Notes: generated by a model from the sequence alone, not told the origin. DNA of 64,000 nucleotides from Saccharicrinis sp963663905 (GCA_963663905.2 OY760657.1:3100001-3164000); one strand, 5' to 3'. Positions 50,409-61,008 are shown, counted from the first letter of the stretch. Numbers and translations: made by a program.

Positions 50409-51647
50409 ATGGAAAAAAACAGATTAAAATGGATGCCATTATTTAGTACCAATTTTGCAGGAGTACTGAACGACAACCTGTTAAAAACTTTAATCGGTTT
50501 TGTTGGAGTAGCATGGATTGGTCAGGAAAATAAAGCTTTATTAGTGTCTGCAGCTGCTGCTTTGTTGGTTATTCCTTATATCTTTTTATCTCCATTATCA
50601 GGTAAATTGGCAAAGGAACATCCAAAAGCAGAAATTATTCAGTGGGCAAAATTTGCTGAGATTCTAATTATGATTATTGCAATTACGGGCTTTTTTATAA
50701 GTAATGTTTACATAGTACTTATCGGCATGTTTTTAATGGGTTTACAAAGTTGTATTTACTCGCCCAGCAAATATGGAATTATCAGAGATATTGGTGGGAA
50801 AGAGCTTATATCATTTGGAACCGGAGCCATGGAAATGATAACTTTTATTGCTGTTCTATTAGGAACTTTCTTTGGTGGTATTATTTCTGATGCTCATAAT
50901 TACTTCTCAAACCCTAAAACAGAAAGTATTATTATTGCTGCTGCACTGATGGGACTAGCAATAATTGGTTGGTTAACAAGTATGAAGATTGACCCCAAAG
51001 AATCTGAACCAGAAGACGATTCTGATGACACTCTAAATCCTTTATTATATCCTATAAAATGGTTTAAGTGGAGTAAAAGTATTAAAGGTTTAAATTATAC
51101 TGTTTTAGGATTATCCATCTTTTGGATGATAGGATCATTAGTGCAAATGAACCTTTATATCTATTGTGAAAAGTTTTTAAGTCTTTCAAACTCAGCAACC
51201 GGAACTATTATGGCGTTAGTTGCTATTGGAATTGGGTTAGGATGTTATGTTGCTGGCGTTGTTTCTAATCACAAGGTAAAAACACAACTTGTACCAATTG
51301 GTGGTATTGGAATGGCCATTTCAATGTTGCTTGTTTTTATTCTGAATCCAGAGACTACTCTATTTACCATATTAATTACAACATTTGCATTTTTTGCCGG
51401 TTTCTTTAAAATACCATTAAATGCTTTTATTCAAGACAGAGTAAAAGGAAGAGAATTAGGCCCTGTGCTTGCTTATAATAATCAAATGGTATTTATAGCC
51501 ATTTTAATTTCAGCTGGAATATTTACCTTAATCGAAAGAGCATTTGACTCACGCATTGTATTTTTAGCTGTACTTATCATTACTATTATAATAACAACAA
51601 TCATATTCTTTAAATTACCAGGAGCTGGTAAAAGAAAGGATGCATAA
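50409..51647 (+). CDS. MFS transporter, LplT-like (lysophospholipid transporter type)
   Basis: 412 residues with about 12 membrane helices. The N-terminus FSTNFAGVLNDNLLKTLIGF resembles LplT-type MFS proteins, and GMFLMGLQSCIYSPSKYGII is the characteristic loop. LplT flips lysophospholipids inward for re-acylation by Aas. In this window a PlsC-ACP-Aas fusion is encoded 11 kb away, so the two could form one repair route, though they are not in an operon. The substrate is inferred. Confidence 0.75.
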   Translation: MEKNRLKWMPLFSTNFAGVLNDNLLKTLIGFVGVAWIGQENKALLVSAAAALLVIPYIFLSPLSGKLAKEHPKAEIIQWAKFAEILIMIIAITGFFISNVYIVLIGMFLMGLQSCIYSPSKYGIIRDIGGKELISFGTGAMEMITFIAVLLGTFFGGIISDAHNYFSNPKTESIIIAAALMGLAIIGWLTSMKIDPKESEPEDDSDDTLNPLLYPIKWFKWSKSIKGLNYTVLGLSIFWMIGSLVQMNLYIYCEKFLSLSNSATGTIMALVAIGIGLGCYVAGVVSNHKVKTQLVPIGGIGMAISMLLVFILNPETTLFTILITTFAFFAGFFKIPLNAFIQDRVKGRELGPVLAYNNQMVFIAILISAGIFTLIERAFDSRIVFLAVLIITIIITTIIFFKLPGAGKRKDA

Positions 51648-51657
51648 CAAAATAGAT

Positions 51658-53931
51658 TTAATTGGAGATTAAATCCAATTCAAATCCAAAAACAGAACCA
51701 TTACCAGGAGAACTGTTCACCAATAGTTCTCCTCCATTTTTTTTAATAAACTCTTTTGTTAGGATTAATCCAAGTCCGTTACCGGTTTCCTTATCTGAAC
51801 TAGGTAAAAATTCAGATCCTGAAGCATTCAATATTCTTTGCACTACATTTTGATCCATCCCTACTCCACTATCACAAACTTCAACCTTAACCTTCGAACT
51901 GTTTTTAATAATTTTTACCTCTATAGTTCCTTTATTAGGTGTAAACTTTATTGCATTTGATAACAGATTCCTTATCACAGTTTTAATCATTGCTTTATCT
52001 GCCTTAACCTCAATCTTATCTTCTAATGCTGTCTTTATATTTATTTCCTTAAGCTCAGAATAAGGCAATATTAAACTCACATTTTCCTTAATCAGGCCTG
52101 CAAGATTAAAAGATTCCGGTACATACTGTATATTTCCTAATTGTGATTTTGACCAATTCAAAAGGTTATCCATTAAATGAAAAGTATTTGTTGCCGATTC
52201 ATTTAGTGAATCCAACGACTTTGATATCATACTTTTATCCAAAACATCTATCTGATTTGAGAGCAATTGTATCAAATTACGAAACCAATATAAAGGATTT
52301 CGAAGCTCATGGGAGATGATGCTAAACAGTTTAACCTGCTGATCTTTTGACTTACGCATTTTCTTATTAAGTTTATCAAGCTCTTTATTCTTTTGAATAA
52401 TATTATCATTTAGCACTGTAAGCTTAATGTTGGCATTTTTCTTATTCAAAAATCTGCCGTACATAATTAAAACCAATGCTATTAACAGGAATGAAACAAT
52501 TATAGCAAAAAGGATAACCAAATTTTTCCTTTTAATTCTAAGCTCCTTAATCTGATTTTCTTGCTTTAATACTTCATTCTCCCTGTTTTTCAAATCCACT
52601 TTATATTCGGTTTGCAATTCTGCAATTTTCTTATTTGTTTCCAGATTAATAATCTCATCCTTAATATGCGAATGTTCTTTATAAAACATGAATGCTTCTT
52701 TATAATCACCATTCAACGCATACACACCAGATAATATCTTATAAAATTCACTTGTATTAGATTTTATATCTTCTTTTTTAGCTATTGCAAGTCCCTCATT
52801 ACAATACCTTATAGCCTGATCGTATTTTGCTATTTTTTTATAAATATTTGCTAATAACAAATAAACTCTCGATTCACCAATGGCATAACCAATTGATTTT
52901 GAATAATCCAAAGCTTCATGATAATTTTTAATAGCTAAGCTATGTTTTTCCTCCTTTTCATAGATTAATCCTTTCCCATAAAGATTTTTCACAATTCCTT
53001 TTGCATACCCAATCTGTTTACAATAAAGGTATGATTGATCAAAACAAACTAAAGCAGAGTCATATTGCTGAAGGTCGAAATATACTTCGCCAATATTTTT
53101 TAAAGATTTTGCAATACCCTCCTTGTAATTAACCTCTTTACGCAGTTCTAAGGCTTGTTTATGAAAAAAAAGAGCTTTTTTAAAATCTCTAAGTACCTGA
53201 TAAATATTACCCAAATGATTATAAGTTGTCGCCTCTTCTATTTTATTATCTGTATTAGGAATTAATTGTTGAGAACGTATAAAACAATCCAAGGATTTAG
53301 GATAGTTACCCAAAGTTTTATAATCCTTCCCTATCTTATTATACAATGACATTATTTCCGTTGTTGCACCAATAGCCTTTGCCAAATCCAGTGCTTTAGT
53401 ATAATATGATAATGATTGTTCAAGATTTCCTTTTGAATGATAATATTTACCTATGTAATTCAACGATCTTACATATAGAATTTCGTATTTGTACTTTTGC
53501 GATATATTTTTTGCCTTGTTAAAATAAATCAAAGCCTTATCAAACTTTCCCCAGTTATAATGTACTTCACCCATGTTTAAATATGATTCGGCTATACCAT
53601 AAGTATAATTTACAGAAGTAAACAGATGATTTGATTGCTCAAAATATTGCATAGCCAAGGAAGTACTCCCTGTAATAGAAGTATTTACACCCAATAAAAG
53701 AAGATATTCAGCAAAAATACTATCATTTTGTGTTCCCTTATAATTATACTTTATTTGATCCAGAAAAAATTCTACACTATCTGTATTTATATATTGATAT
53801 GATTTTGCCTTATCCAATAATTCAACACATAAATTCTCTTTATTTTCTGCTTTTATTAGACCTCCAGATAATAAGAATTGAAATAAAAGTAAAAGATTAA
53901 AAATTAGAGATCTATAAATTAGGTTCAACAT
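51658..53931 (-). CDS. TPR-type hybrid-free sensor histidine kinase
   Basis: 757 residues. A signal peptide or N-terminal helix (about 1-25) is followed by about eight TPR units (residues 75-425, for example GEVHYNWGKFDKALIYFNKA, GNIYQVLRDFKKALFFHKQA), which are periplasmic, then a membrane helix (471-491), a coiled coil, a HisKA domain with H541 in FSIISHELRNPL, and an HATPase domain (NLLSNAIKFTP, DSGVGMD, GNGLGL). There is no receiver domain. Its partner is the response regulator 3 bp upstream. TPR-sensing kinases are common in Bacteroidota, with unknown signals. The pair is divergent from the TonB receptor-phytase genes. Confidence 0.9.
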   Translation of the reverse strand: MLNLIYRSLIFNLLLLFQFLLSGGLIKAENKENLCVELLDKAKSYQYINTDSVEFFLDQIKYNYKGTQNDSIFAEYLLLLGVNTSITGSTSLAMQYFEQSNHLFTSVNYTYGIAESYLNMGEVHYNWGKFDKALIYFNKAKNISQKYKYEILYVRSLNYIGKYYHSKGNLEQSLSYYTKALDLAKAIGATTEIMSLYNKIGKDYKTLGNYPKSLDCFIRSQQLIPNTDNKIEEATTYNHLGNIYQVLRDFKKALFFHKQALELRKEVNYKEGIAKSLKNIGEVYFDLQQYDSALVCFDQSYLYCKQIGYAKGIVKNLYGKGLIYEKEEKHSLAIKNYHEALDYSKSIGYAIGESRVYLLLANIYKKIAKYDQAIRYCNEGLAIAKKEDIKSNTSEFYKILSGVYALNGDYKEAFMFYKEHSHIKDEIINLETNKKIAELQTEYKVDLKNRENEVLKQENQIKELRIKRKNLVILFAIIVSFLLIALVLIMYGRFLNKKNANIKLTVLNDNIIQKNKELDKLNKKMRKSKDQQVKLFSIISHELRNPLYWFRNLIQLLSNQIDVLDKSMISKSLDSLNESATNTFHLMDNLLNWSKSQLGNIQYVPESFNLAGLIKENVSLILPYSELKEINIKTALEDKIEVKADKAMIKTVIRNLLSNAIKFTPNKGTIEVKIIKNSSKVKVEVCDSGVGMDQNVVQRILNASGSEFLPSSDKETGNGLGLILTKEFIKKNGGELLVNSSPGNGSVFGFELDLISN

Positions 53932-53934
53932 TAG

Positions 53935-54570
53935 CTATTGAATTACTTTATTTAATAAAGCATATTTTGTTAGTTCTGCATTATTAGCCAGGTTCAACTT
54001 CTTCAATATGTTATTACGGTGATTACTTAAGGTATTTTTACTAATGGAAAGTTTTATGGCTATATCAGATTTTGAAAGACCCGATGCTAATAAACTTAAT
54101 ACCAGGTATTCCCTGTCTGTTAATGATTCTAGATTATTTCTTTCTGATTCTTCTGTTATAAACTGAGTAGCAAAAAAGTATTTTTGACTTTGGGTTAGAT
54201 ATTTTTTATTATTTACTGCAGATTTTACTGCTGCAACCAATTCTGATGGATCTTCTTCCTTATTAATATAAGCCATTACTCCATTCTTTAACATCCTTGA
54301 AGCTAACTGTTCATCTTTATTCATGCTAAAAATAACAATTGGCAAATCAGGACATAACGATTTAATTTGTTGTAATAACTCAATAGAACACAAACCTGGC
54401 ATATTTACATCTAAAATAGCCACATCAAATTTACCATTGGTTAACTTCTGAAGCAGTTCAATTCCATCCCTCGCCTCCTCTTTAACAGAAATATCAGTGG
54501 TATTCATAAATATCAGCTGCAGTCCTGTACGAACTACTGCATGATCATCAGCAACAATAACAGAAATCAT
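53935..54570 (-). CDS. NarL/FixJ-type response regulator
   Basis: A receiver domain (VIVADDHAVVRTGL, phospho-acceptor in AILDVNMPG, conserved lysine in YINKEED) is followed by a LuxR-type helix-turn-helix (LTDREYLVLSLLASGLSKSDIAIKLSISKNT). The frame opens at 54582, but MISVIVADDH from 54570 is the usual NarL start, and a TATTTTTG box at 54591-54598 lies too close for the longer form. It is transcribed just before the histidine kinase gene. Likely target genes are the adjacent receptor and phytase, by position only. Confidence 0.9.
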   Translation of the reverse strand: MISVIVADDHAVVRTGLQLIFMNTTDISVKEEARDGIELLQKLTNGKFDVAILDVNMPGLCSIELLQQIKSLCPDLPIVIFSMNKDEQLASRMLKNGVMAYINKEEDPSELVAAVKSAVNNKKYLTQSQKYFFATQFITEESERNNLESLTDREYLVLSLLASGLSKSDIAIKLSISKNTLSNHRNNILKKLNLANNAELTKYALLNKVIQ

Positions 54571-54582
54571 CTTTTCAAACAT

Positions 54583-54901
54583 TTAGAATTCAAAAATACC
54601 TCCATTTAAAATTCATATAAGCTGCATCATATTAAGGTATCATTAATTTTTGGCTCAACTTTTAACTTAACATTACCATTTATCCATGCTTTTTGTTTTT
54701 CGCAAAAACAAAACCATATCATAAACGCCTGAAGTACTACACCTTAAAATCACAAAAGCAATCTCAATAGTAAAAAGTACTATGCCTCACACTCAATTAT
54801 CACTATTGAATAAAGATTTTAAGACGATTAACATTGCATCATCATTTATAATCGAAAAGACACTGTTTCAAGAAAAATATTAAAACAATAATCAACTTAA
54901 A
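54583..54901. promoter_or_regulatory. Divergent regulatory region, response regulator and TonB receptor
   Basis: No gene. A minus-strand TATTTTTG box (54591-54598) precedes the response regulator. A perfect AT palindrome TTTTGTTTTT (54691-54700) CGC AAAAACAAAA (54704-54713) lies centrally and could be a regulator site. No complete promoter was found for the receptor. Confidence 0.45.
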
Positions 54902-57667
54902 ATGAAAAAACAATTTAGTTTATTAGCCTTATTTCTTTTTGTATTGACTGCAATACAAGCACAAAGTGGAGCTTTAAAAGGAAGGATTGTTGACGAAAAT
55001 GAACTTTCTGTACCAGGAGCATATATTTATTCTGATGACGAACAATTCTACGCAGTATCAGATGTTAATGGTAACTATGCTATTACAGGGATGCCTACAG
55101 GAGATTACAATTTCAAGGTTTCATATATTGGCTTTATTCCAGTAGAAAATAAAATCAACATTACAGATAGTAAAACCTCTGTTTTAAACTTCGAACTAAA
55201 GGCCGGAATTGTTGGACTGCAAGAAGTTGTTGTTTCCAGCTCTTTACAAGGCCAATCTAAAGCATTAAACCAGCAAAAAACAAGTTCAAATATTACGAAT
55301 GTAATTGCAGCTGATCAGGTAGGTAAATTTCCAGATGCTAATATTGGTGATGCCTTAAAGCGCATACCCGGTATTAATGTACAATATGATCAGGGTGAAG
55401 CTCGTTTTGGAAATATCAGAGGTACGGCACCTCAATACAATTCTGTAACAATTAATGGAGAAAGAATTCCTTCTGCTGAAGCCGAAATGAGATCAATTCA
55501 GCTCGACTTGATCCCATCAGACCAGATTCAGTCTATTGAAGTAAATAAGGCTGTTACTCCGGATATGGATGCAGATGCAATTGGAGCTTCAGTTAATTTA
55601 GTTACACTTTCAGAGCCTGCAAGTAGAAGAATTTCAGGATCATTTGGTGCTGGTTACAATCAAATTTCAGAAAAACCAAACTACACAGCAAATTTGTCAT
55701 ACAGTGATAGATTTGCTAACGATAACATTGGTATGGTATTAGGATTCTCAATAAATAACAATAAGTTAGGATCTGATAACGTTGAAGGAGAATGGGATTT
55801 GGATGATAATGATAATATTTATTTAAAAGAGCTTCAGATCCGTCAATATTACCTTCAACGTCTACGTCAAAGCTATTCGGGTTCTTTCGATTTTAAACTA
55901 AGCGACAATCATACTATCTATTTAAAAGGTATGTATAATCGTAGAAAAGACTGGGAAAACAGATTTAGACTTGTTACTGAAGTTGATGAATTAGAAAATG
56001 GAAATATTTTTACTGCAGATAAAATAGAACGAGAAGTTAAATCAGGTGGTAATGATAAAAATGCTCGTTTAGAAGATCAACAAATGATGCAATTTTCATT
56101 AAGTGGAGATCACATATTTGGAAAAGTCAAAGCTGATTGGGGTTTTTCTTATTCAAAAGCATCTGAAGACAGACCACAAGAAAGATATTTAAATCTTAAG
56201 CTGGAAGAAGATGGTCAATACATTGTTAATGACTTTTCTGACTCAAAGAAACCTTTAATGTATTTACAAGATCAAAGTAACCACGATTTAAATAGCAATT
56301 GGGAGTTTGATGAATTAACTGAAGAAAATCAATACACTGAAGATATTGATATTGTAGGCAGATTAAATTTTGAAATTCCATTGGCACAGGGGACTTTCAA
56401 AAACTCATTAAAGATTGGAGGTAAATACAAGTCCAAGAGTAAAAAGCGTGATAATGACTTTTATGAATACTCTCCTATTGATGAAGGTTCGTTCATGAGT
56501 CAGGCATTAGCAGATACAAAAGAAATGTCAAGAGATAACTTTATGCCTGGAGATAAATACAATGTCGGAACGTTTGTTACTAAAGAATTTGTTGGTGAAT
56601 TAGATCTTAGCAACACTTCTGTTTTTGAAAAGGAAGCAGACTACTCTGAATTTGCAGGAAACTTTGATGCCTCAGAGACAGTAACTGCAGGTTATATCAT
56701 GTTCAATCAGAATTTAGGAAAAAAATTGTCTGCAATTTTGGGTATTCGTATTGAAAATACAAAAACAGAAGGAGAAGGATATAATTTTGATGATTCAGTT
56801 GATGGCCCTGAATCACTGATTCCAACAGGTACTATTGAAACTGATTATACAAATGTTTTGCCTAACTTTCATGTTAAATACGATCTAAACAATAATACAA
56901 TTGCCAGATTTGCATATACTTCAACAATTGCTCGCCCGGGATATTTTGATTTAATTCCTTATCAGCAAATTGAAGACGAAGAAGAGATATCTATTGGTAA
57001 TCCAGATCTTAAAGCCACAACTTCTAATAACATTGATATTATGCTTGAGCACTATTTTAAATCTATTGGTATTATCTCCGGAGGATTCTTTTACAAAGAT
57101 ATTAAAGACTTTATTGTGGATGAGACTCATGATGATTACGTATACAATGGTTTTGAATATAAAGATTTTAAACACCCAATTAACGGTGGAGATGCAACTC
57201 TTTTAGGCCTAGAATTTTCAGCTCAACGTCAACTTGACTTTTTACCTGGATTTTTAAGCAGATTTGGGATCTATGCCAACTATACTTATACAAAGTCTGA
57301 AATTACAGACTTTAACATTGAAGATCGTGAAGATGAGACTTTAGATATGCCAGGTTCTCCAGAACATACTCTTAATGCATCATTATCATATGAAACAAAG
57401 AAATTTACAGGAAGATTATCATATAATTATGCCAGTGATTTTATTGATGAATTTGGTGATGAAGCAGCTTTAGACAGATATTATGATCAAGTAACATACT
57501 TAGATTTAAATCTTACATATGCACTAAAGAAAAATTATATTATATATGTTGATTGTAACAATCTGCTAAATCAACCATTAAGATACTTTCAGGGAGAAAG
57601 CAATCGTACAATGCAAATGGAGTATTATGGTATGACAGCCAAAGCCGGTATCAAAATCAACTTTTAA
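54902..57667 (+). CDS. TonB-dependent receptor with carboxypeptidase-like N-terminal domain
   Basis: 921 residues. Signal peptide 1-20 (FSLLALFLFVLTAIQAQ), a CarboxypepD_reg-like beta-sandwich (about 25-100, LKGRIVDENELSVPGAYIY), a plug (KRIPGINVQYDQGEARFGNIRG, IGASVNLVT) and a large barrel ending in MTAKAGIKINF. This is the outer-membrane import channel class powered by TonB-ExbBD. Its partner gene 140 bp downstream encodes a beta-propeller phytase. Such pairs are known from other Gram-negatives and suggest uptake of phytate or its products. Two weak hairpins lie between the genes, so partial termination is possible. Confidence 0.9.
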   Translation: MKKQFSLLALFLFVLTAIQAQSGALKGRIVDENELSVPGAYIYSDDEQFYAVSDVNGNYAITGMPTGDYNFKVSYIGFIPVENKINITDSKTSVLNFELKAGIVGLQEVVVSSSLQGQSKALNQQKTSSNITNVIAADQVGKFPDANIGDALKRIPGINVQYDQGEARFGNIRGTAPQYNSVTINGERIPSAEAEMRSIQLDLIPSDQIQSIEVNKAVTPDMDADAIGASVNLVTLSEPASRRISGSFGAGYNQISEKPNYTANLSYSDRFANDNIGMVLGFSINNNKLGSDNVEGEWDLDDNDNIYLKELQIRQYYLQRLRQSYSGSFDFKLSDNHTIYLKGMYNRRKDWENRFRLVTEVDELENGNIFTADKIEREVKSGGNDKNARLEDQQMMQFSLSGDHIFGKVKADWGFSYSKASEDRPQERYLNLKLEEDGQYIVNDFSDSKKPLMYLQDQSNHDLNSNWEFDELTEENQYTEDIDIVGRLNFEIPLAQGTFKNSLKIGGKYKSKSKKRDNDFYEYSPIDEGSFMSQALADTKEMSRDNFMPGDKYNVGTFVTKEFVGELDLSNTSVFEKEADYSEFAGNFDASETVTAGYIMFNQNLGKKLSAILGIRIENTKTEGEGYNFDDSVDGPESLIPTGTIETDYTNVLPNFHVKYDLNNNTIARFAYTSTIARPGYFDLIPYQQIEDEEEISIGNPDLKATTSNNIDIMLEHYFKSIGIISGGFFYKDIKDFIVDETHDDYVYNGFEYKDFKHPINGGDATLLGLEFSAQRQLDFLPGFLSRFGIYANYTYTKSEITDFNIEDREDETLDMPGSPEHTLNASLSYETKKFTGRLSYNYASDFIDEFGDEAALDRYYDQVTYLDLNLTYALKKNYIIYVDCNNLLNQPLRYFQGESNRTMQMEYYGMTAKAGIKINF

Positions 57668-57806
57668 GAAATAAGAAAAGCAAAATAAATATTCTGGGAT
57701 TCTTTAAATTGAGTCCTGGAATTTTCTACAACAGGAAATTAAAATACTGCCATGAAAGAACTATATTTTCATGACAGTTAAAAGTGACAAATGAAAAACA
57801 AATCAT

Positions 57807-58979
57807 ATGAAGCATCCAATTTTAATATTACTCTCAATCATAACTCTATTATTTTCTTCGTGCCACACCAAGAAGCAAAATGATAATAACCAAACATATG
57901 AAAACGGGAAAGATTCAGCAACAATAGAACGAAATAAAGAAGCCCGAGAAGATTCTTTAAAAATGGCAGAGGCATTAACTATACAAGCCCAATTCAAAAA
58001 CTCAATAACAGCTGATTTTGAGACGTCTCCTGTTCTTTCTGAAATTGATGAAGATGCTGCTGATGATCCGGCTATTTGGATTAACAAATTAAATCCGGAA
58101 CAAAGTTTAATTATTGGAACCAACAAGAAAGCAGGTTTACATGTCTATGACATATACGGCAAAGAATTACAATTTATCCCTGTTGGAAAAACAAATAACG
58201 CAGAATCAGGCTACGACTTAAAATTAAAAGACAGAATAGTTGATTTTGTTGCTTGTACAAATAGAACATCTCAAACAATTGACATCTATGAAATCGACAA
58301 GCAAAACCTTCAACTTAAAGAAAATGCATTATGCAAAATTCCTTCAACAGTTGATGATGTTTATGGTTTTTGTACCTATCAAAATAAAGAAACTAAAAAG
58401 CATTATTTATTTGCAAATGGAAAAAACGGATTGGTAGAACAATGGTTAATTACACCTGATAATGATACAGTTAAAGCTGAATTAACACGAACACTTCAAA
58501 TGCCAAGTCAGCCTGAAGGTATGGTAGTTGATGACGTAACAAATACATTGTTTATTGGCGTGGAGGAAAATGCAATATTTGCATATAGTTCGATTGAGGA
58601 TGCAGACACTACAGGTTTTCGTATAAATGAATCTTCGACATCAAATCCAAATATCAATTACGATATTGAAGGTTTAACTATTTACAGAGTTTCTAATGAT
58701 AAAGGCTATTTGATTGCATCCATTCAAGGAAATTTTTCATATGCAGTTTTTGATATAAATCCTCCATATTCATACATAACCAGTTTTATAGTAAAAGATG
58801 GTGAATACGATGGTATTGAGGAAACTGACGGATTAGAGATATGCAATACACCTATGGGAAAATCCTTTCCTAATGGCATGTTTGTTATTCAGGATGGCTT
58901 TAACAAAGATAACCAGGTAGATAAAAATCAAAACTTTAAAATAATATCAGCTCAAAAAGTGCTTGATATTCTTCAATAA
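57807..58979 (+). CDS. Beta-propeller phytase lipoprotein (3-phytase family)
   Basis: 390 residues. A lipoprotein signal ends at C19 (LLFSSCHT), then a charged linker, then a propeller of the BPP family (PF02333): DDPAIWINKLNPEQSLIIGT, AGLHVYDIYGKELQFIPVGK, QPEGMVVDDVTNTLFIGVEE, DIEGLTIY and EETDGLEICN. Acidic residues in these strands bind calcium and phytate in known members. It would release phosphate from phytate at the cell surface or in the periplasm. It follows the TonB receptor and is closed by a strong terminator. Confidence 0.9.
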   Translation: MKHPILILLSIITLLFSSCHTKKQNDNNQTYENGKDSATIERNKEAREDSLKMAEALTIQAQFKNSITADFETSPVLSEIDEDAADDPAIWINKLNPEQSLIIGTNKKAGLHVYDIYGKELQFIPVGKTNNAESGYDLKLKDRIVDFVACTNRTSQTIDIYEIDKQNLQLKENALCKIPSTVDDVYGFCTYQNKETKKHYLFANGKNGLVEQWLITPDNDTVKAELTRTLQMPSQPEGMVVDDVTNTLFIGVEENAIFAYSSIEDADTTGFRINESSTSNPNINYDIEGLTIYRVSNDKGYLIASIQGNFSYAVFDINPPYSYITSFIVKDGEYDGIEETDGLEICNTPMGKSFPNGMFVIQDGFNKDNQVDKNQNFKIISAQKVLDILQ

Positions 58980-58997
58980 CAGTACTTTATAAAACAA

Positions 58998-59025
58998 AAA
59001 AAGTGAGGCAAAAACCTCACTTTTT
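58998..59025. terminator. Bidirectional terminator, phytase and DUF5606
   Basis: AAAAAGTGAGG and CCTCACTTTTT form a perfect stem with a CAAAAA loop. Confidence 0.88.
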
Positions 59026-59049
59026 ATATTTTATATTTTAAACTATAAT

Positions 59050-59490
59050 CTATTCTTCAGATTTTGTTTCCTCAGTAGTTGCCTCTTCTGTAGCTTCTTC
59101 ACTAAAATTCAGAACTTCCTTTTCCTGTAATAAGTTATACCACTGAATAACTTTCTTCATATCAGAAACATAAACTCTATCCTTATCATAATCAGGTAGA
59201 ATTTCTTCAAAATAATTTTTCAAATCATTAGATGAAGCTTTATGACTAATAGCCTGACCACCATCTTCTTTTTCTGAAATATTTTTAAATACATCGTATA
59301 GTTTAACATCACCATCTTCTGTAAAAATTGAAATATCTTCTAGCGCACTAATACGTGATGTTGCATATGCAGGCATTCTTTTTCCATCGATTAACGACTC
59401 AACAATAATGCTATTCTTGGCTTGAGATACAATTTTAAATAATCCTCCCTGTCCTGATACAGCTAATATTCCTTTTAACATTTCACTCAT
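59050..59490 (-). CDS. DUF5606 protein
   Basis: 146 residues. The start LKGILAVSGQGGLFKIVSQAKNSIIVESL and ISALEDISIF match DUF5606, a family restricted largely to Bacteroidota. A final 20 residues are mostly E and T (EEATEEATTEETKSEE). Cytosolic, no catalytic motif. Function unknown. Confidence 0.85.
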   Translation of the reverse strand: MSEMLKGILAVSGQGGLFKIVSQAKNSIIVESLIDGKRMPAYATSRISALEDISIFTEDGDVKLYDVFKNISEKEDGGQAISHKASSNDLKNYFEEILPDYDKDRVYVSDMKKVIQWYNLLQEKEVLNFSEEATEEATTEETKSEE

Positions 59491-59660
59491 TATATTTATT
59501 TTTTCCCAATTTTCAATTCCGTTGCCAATGCAACTATTTGTTTATTTAATTACAAATGCAAAAATAAGAGAATCGTATAAACTTAAAATATGTTTTAAAA
59601 TATATTTCTATTTATTCAATTCTTTTTCTTCACAAATATATTTTTTCACCTTACCTACAA

Positions 59661-60392
59661 TCACTTAAAGCCTCTTTCTTTTTTTATAGATTCAAAAGCT
59701 TCATTTACTTTTTGAAATTTCTCTTTTGCTGTTATTTGAAATTCTTCACCTAAATGAGCTACTTTATCCGGATGAAATTTAATAGCCATTTTTCTATAAG
59801 CTTTTTTAACTTCATCATCTGTTGCTTTTGGATCTATTTCAAGAATTTTATATGCAGACTCTGTATTCTTAGCATACATATTCATAAGAGATTCAAAGTC
59901 TGGTGTTGATAATCCCAGGCCTAAAGCAATTTGACGTATTACAGATATTTCACTTTGAGGAATACTTCCATCAGCATTTGCTACACCAAATAGCATGTGC
60001 ACTAATTCAACTCTTGAATTATAATCAACATGAATTTTTATTTGATAACAAACCTCATTTACAGGAATATTTCGTTTAAGAATATCTCTAAGCATTATTA
60101 GTGCCTGAGCTGATTTTTGTTCACCTAAAGAACGATGCAGGTAATTCTTAACAAAATCCAGTTCTGACTTTACAACCTTTCCGTCGGCTTTCATTACAGC
60201 CGCAATTAAAACCATTAGTGATGCAACAAATCCATCTCTCGGATTTCCATTTGGTCTTTCTACTCCTTCAGTTGAAATATTATCTGCTATAGTACCAACG
60301 ACAAATCCCAATACTGCTCCAACTGGTCCAAGAAACCACCATCCCAAACCTGCACCTAAAAGCGATGAACCTGATATTTTAAAACTTTTCAT
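59661..60392 (-). CDS. TerB-DnaJ domain protein (DjlA-like)
   Basis: 243 residues. A short glycine-rich hydrophobic N-terminus (LLGAGLGWWFLGPVGAVLGF) may insert in the membrane, followed by a TerB-type helical domain (about 55-170, LIAAVMKADGKVVKSELDFV) and a C-terminal J domain (179-243) with intact HPD (207-209, KFHPDKV). It should stimulate DnaK at the membrane. It lies 25 bp after coaE in the housekeeping unit. Confidence 0.88.
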   Translation of the reverse strand: MKSFKISGSSLLGAGLGWWFLGPVGAVLGFVVGTIADNISTEGVERPNGNPRDGFVASLMVLIAAVMKADGKVVKSELDFVKNYLHRSLGEQKSAQALIMLRDILKRNIPVNEVCYQIKIHVDYNSRVELVHMLFGVANADGSIPQSEISVIRQIALGLGLSTPDFESLMNMYAKNTESAYKILEIDPKATDDEVKKAYRKMAIKFHPDKVAHLGEEFQITAKEKFQKVNEAFESIKKERGFK

Positions 60393-60417
60393 TTTATTAA
60401 ACTAACTCTTAAATATT

Positions 60418-61005
60418 TTATTTTAATTCAAGTAATTTCTCATGAATTTCAACAACCTGAGGAATCACCAGTTCAATATCATTACAATATATTACAAAAT
60501 CAGATTGGTTTATTTTTGTTTCATCATCCATCTGATTATTAATTCTTGTCTGCACATCGTCTTTTGTTAAACCATCTCTTTTCACAACTCGATCAATTCT
60601 TAAGTCAACAGGTGCAGTAACTGTTATTATTTTATCCACTTGCTTAAAAGCTCCGCTTTCAAATAAAATAGCAGCCTCTTTTAATATATAAGGATAATGT
60701 TTATGATTATTTTTCCAATTCTCGAAATGATCAGCAACGACAGGGTGAATTATGTGATTCAGAGCTTCGAGCTTACTCCTATTATTAAATACAATTTCGC
60801 CAACTCTCTTTCTATTCAGTTTGCCATCGACATAAATATCTTCGCCGAACATTTTTTTTACAGCTAAGACAATTTCAGTATGAGAATCACTTAATACCCT
60901 GGCTTCAAAATCTGAATAATAAACGGGCACATTAAGTGTTTCAAATATTTTGCACACCGTACTTTTCCCACTTCCAATCCCACCGGTAATTCCTACATTA
61001 ATCAT
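60418..61005 (-). CDS. coaE: Dephospho-CoA kinase
   Basis: Last step of coenzyme A synthesis. The P-loop is GGIGSGKS (8-15), with VYYSDFEARVL and HPVVADHFENW as CoA-binding and lid regions, and ITVTAPVDLRIDRVVKRDG near 130. 195 residues is normal. Gap of 3 bp from the YbbR gene, so part of one operon. Confidence 0.95.
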   Translation of the reverse strand: MINVGITGGIGSGKSTVCKIFETLNVPVYYSDFEARVLSDSHTEIVLAVKKMFGEDIYVDGKLNRKRVGEIVFNNRSKLEALNHIIHPVVADHFENWKNNHKHYPYILKEAAILFESGAFKQVDKIITVTAPVDLRIDRVVKRDGLTKDDVQTRINNQMDDETKINQSDFVIYCNDIELVIPQVVEIHEKLLELK

Positions 61006-61008
61006 TTA

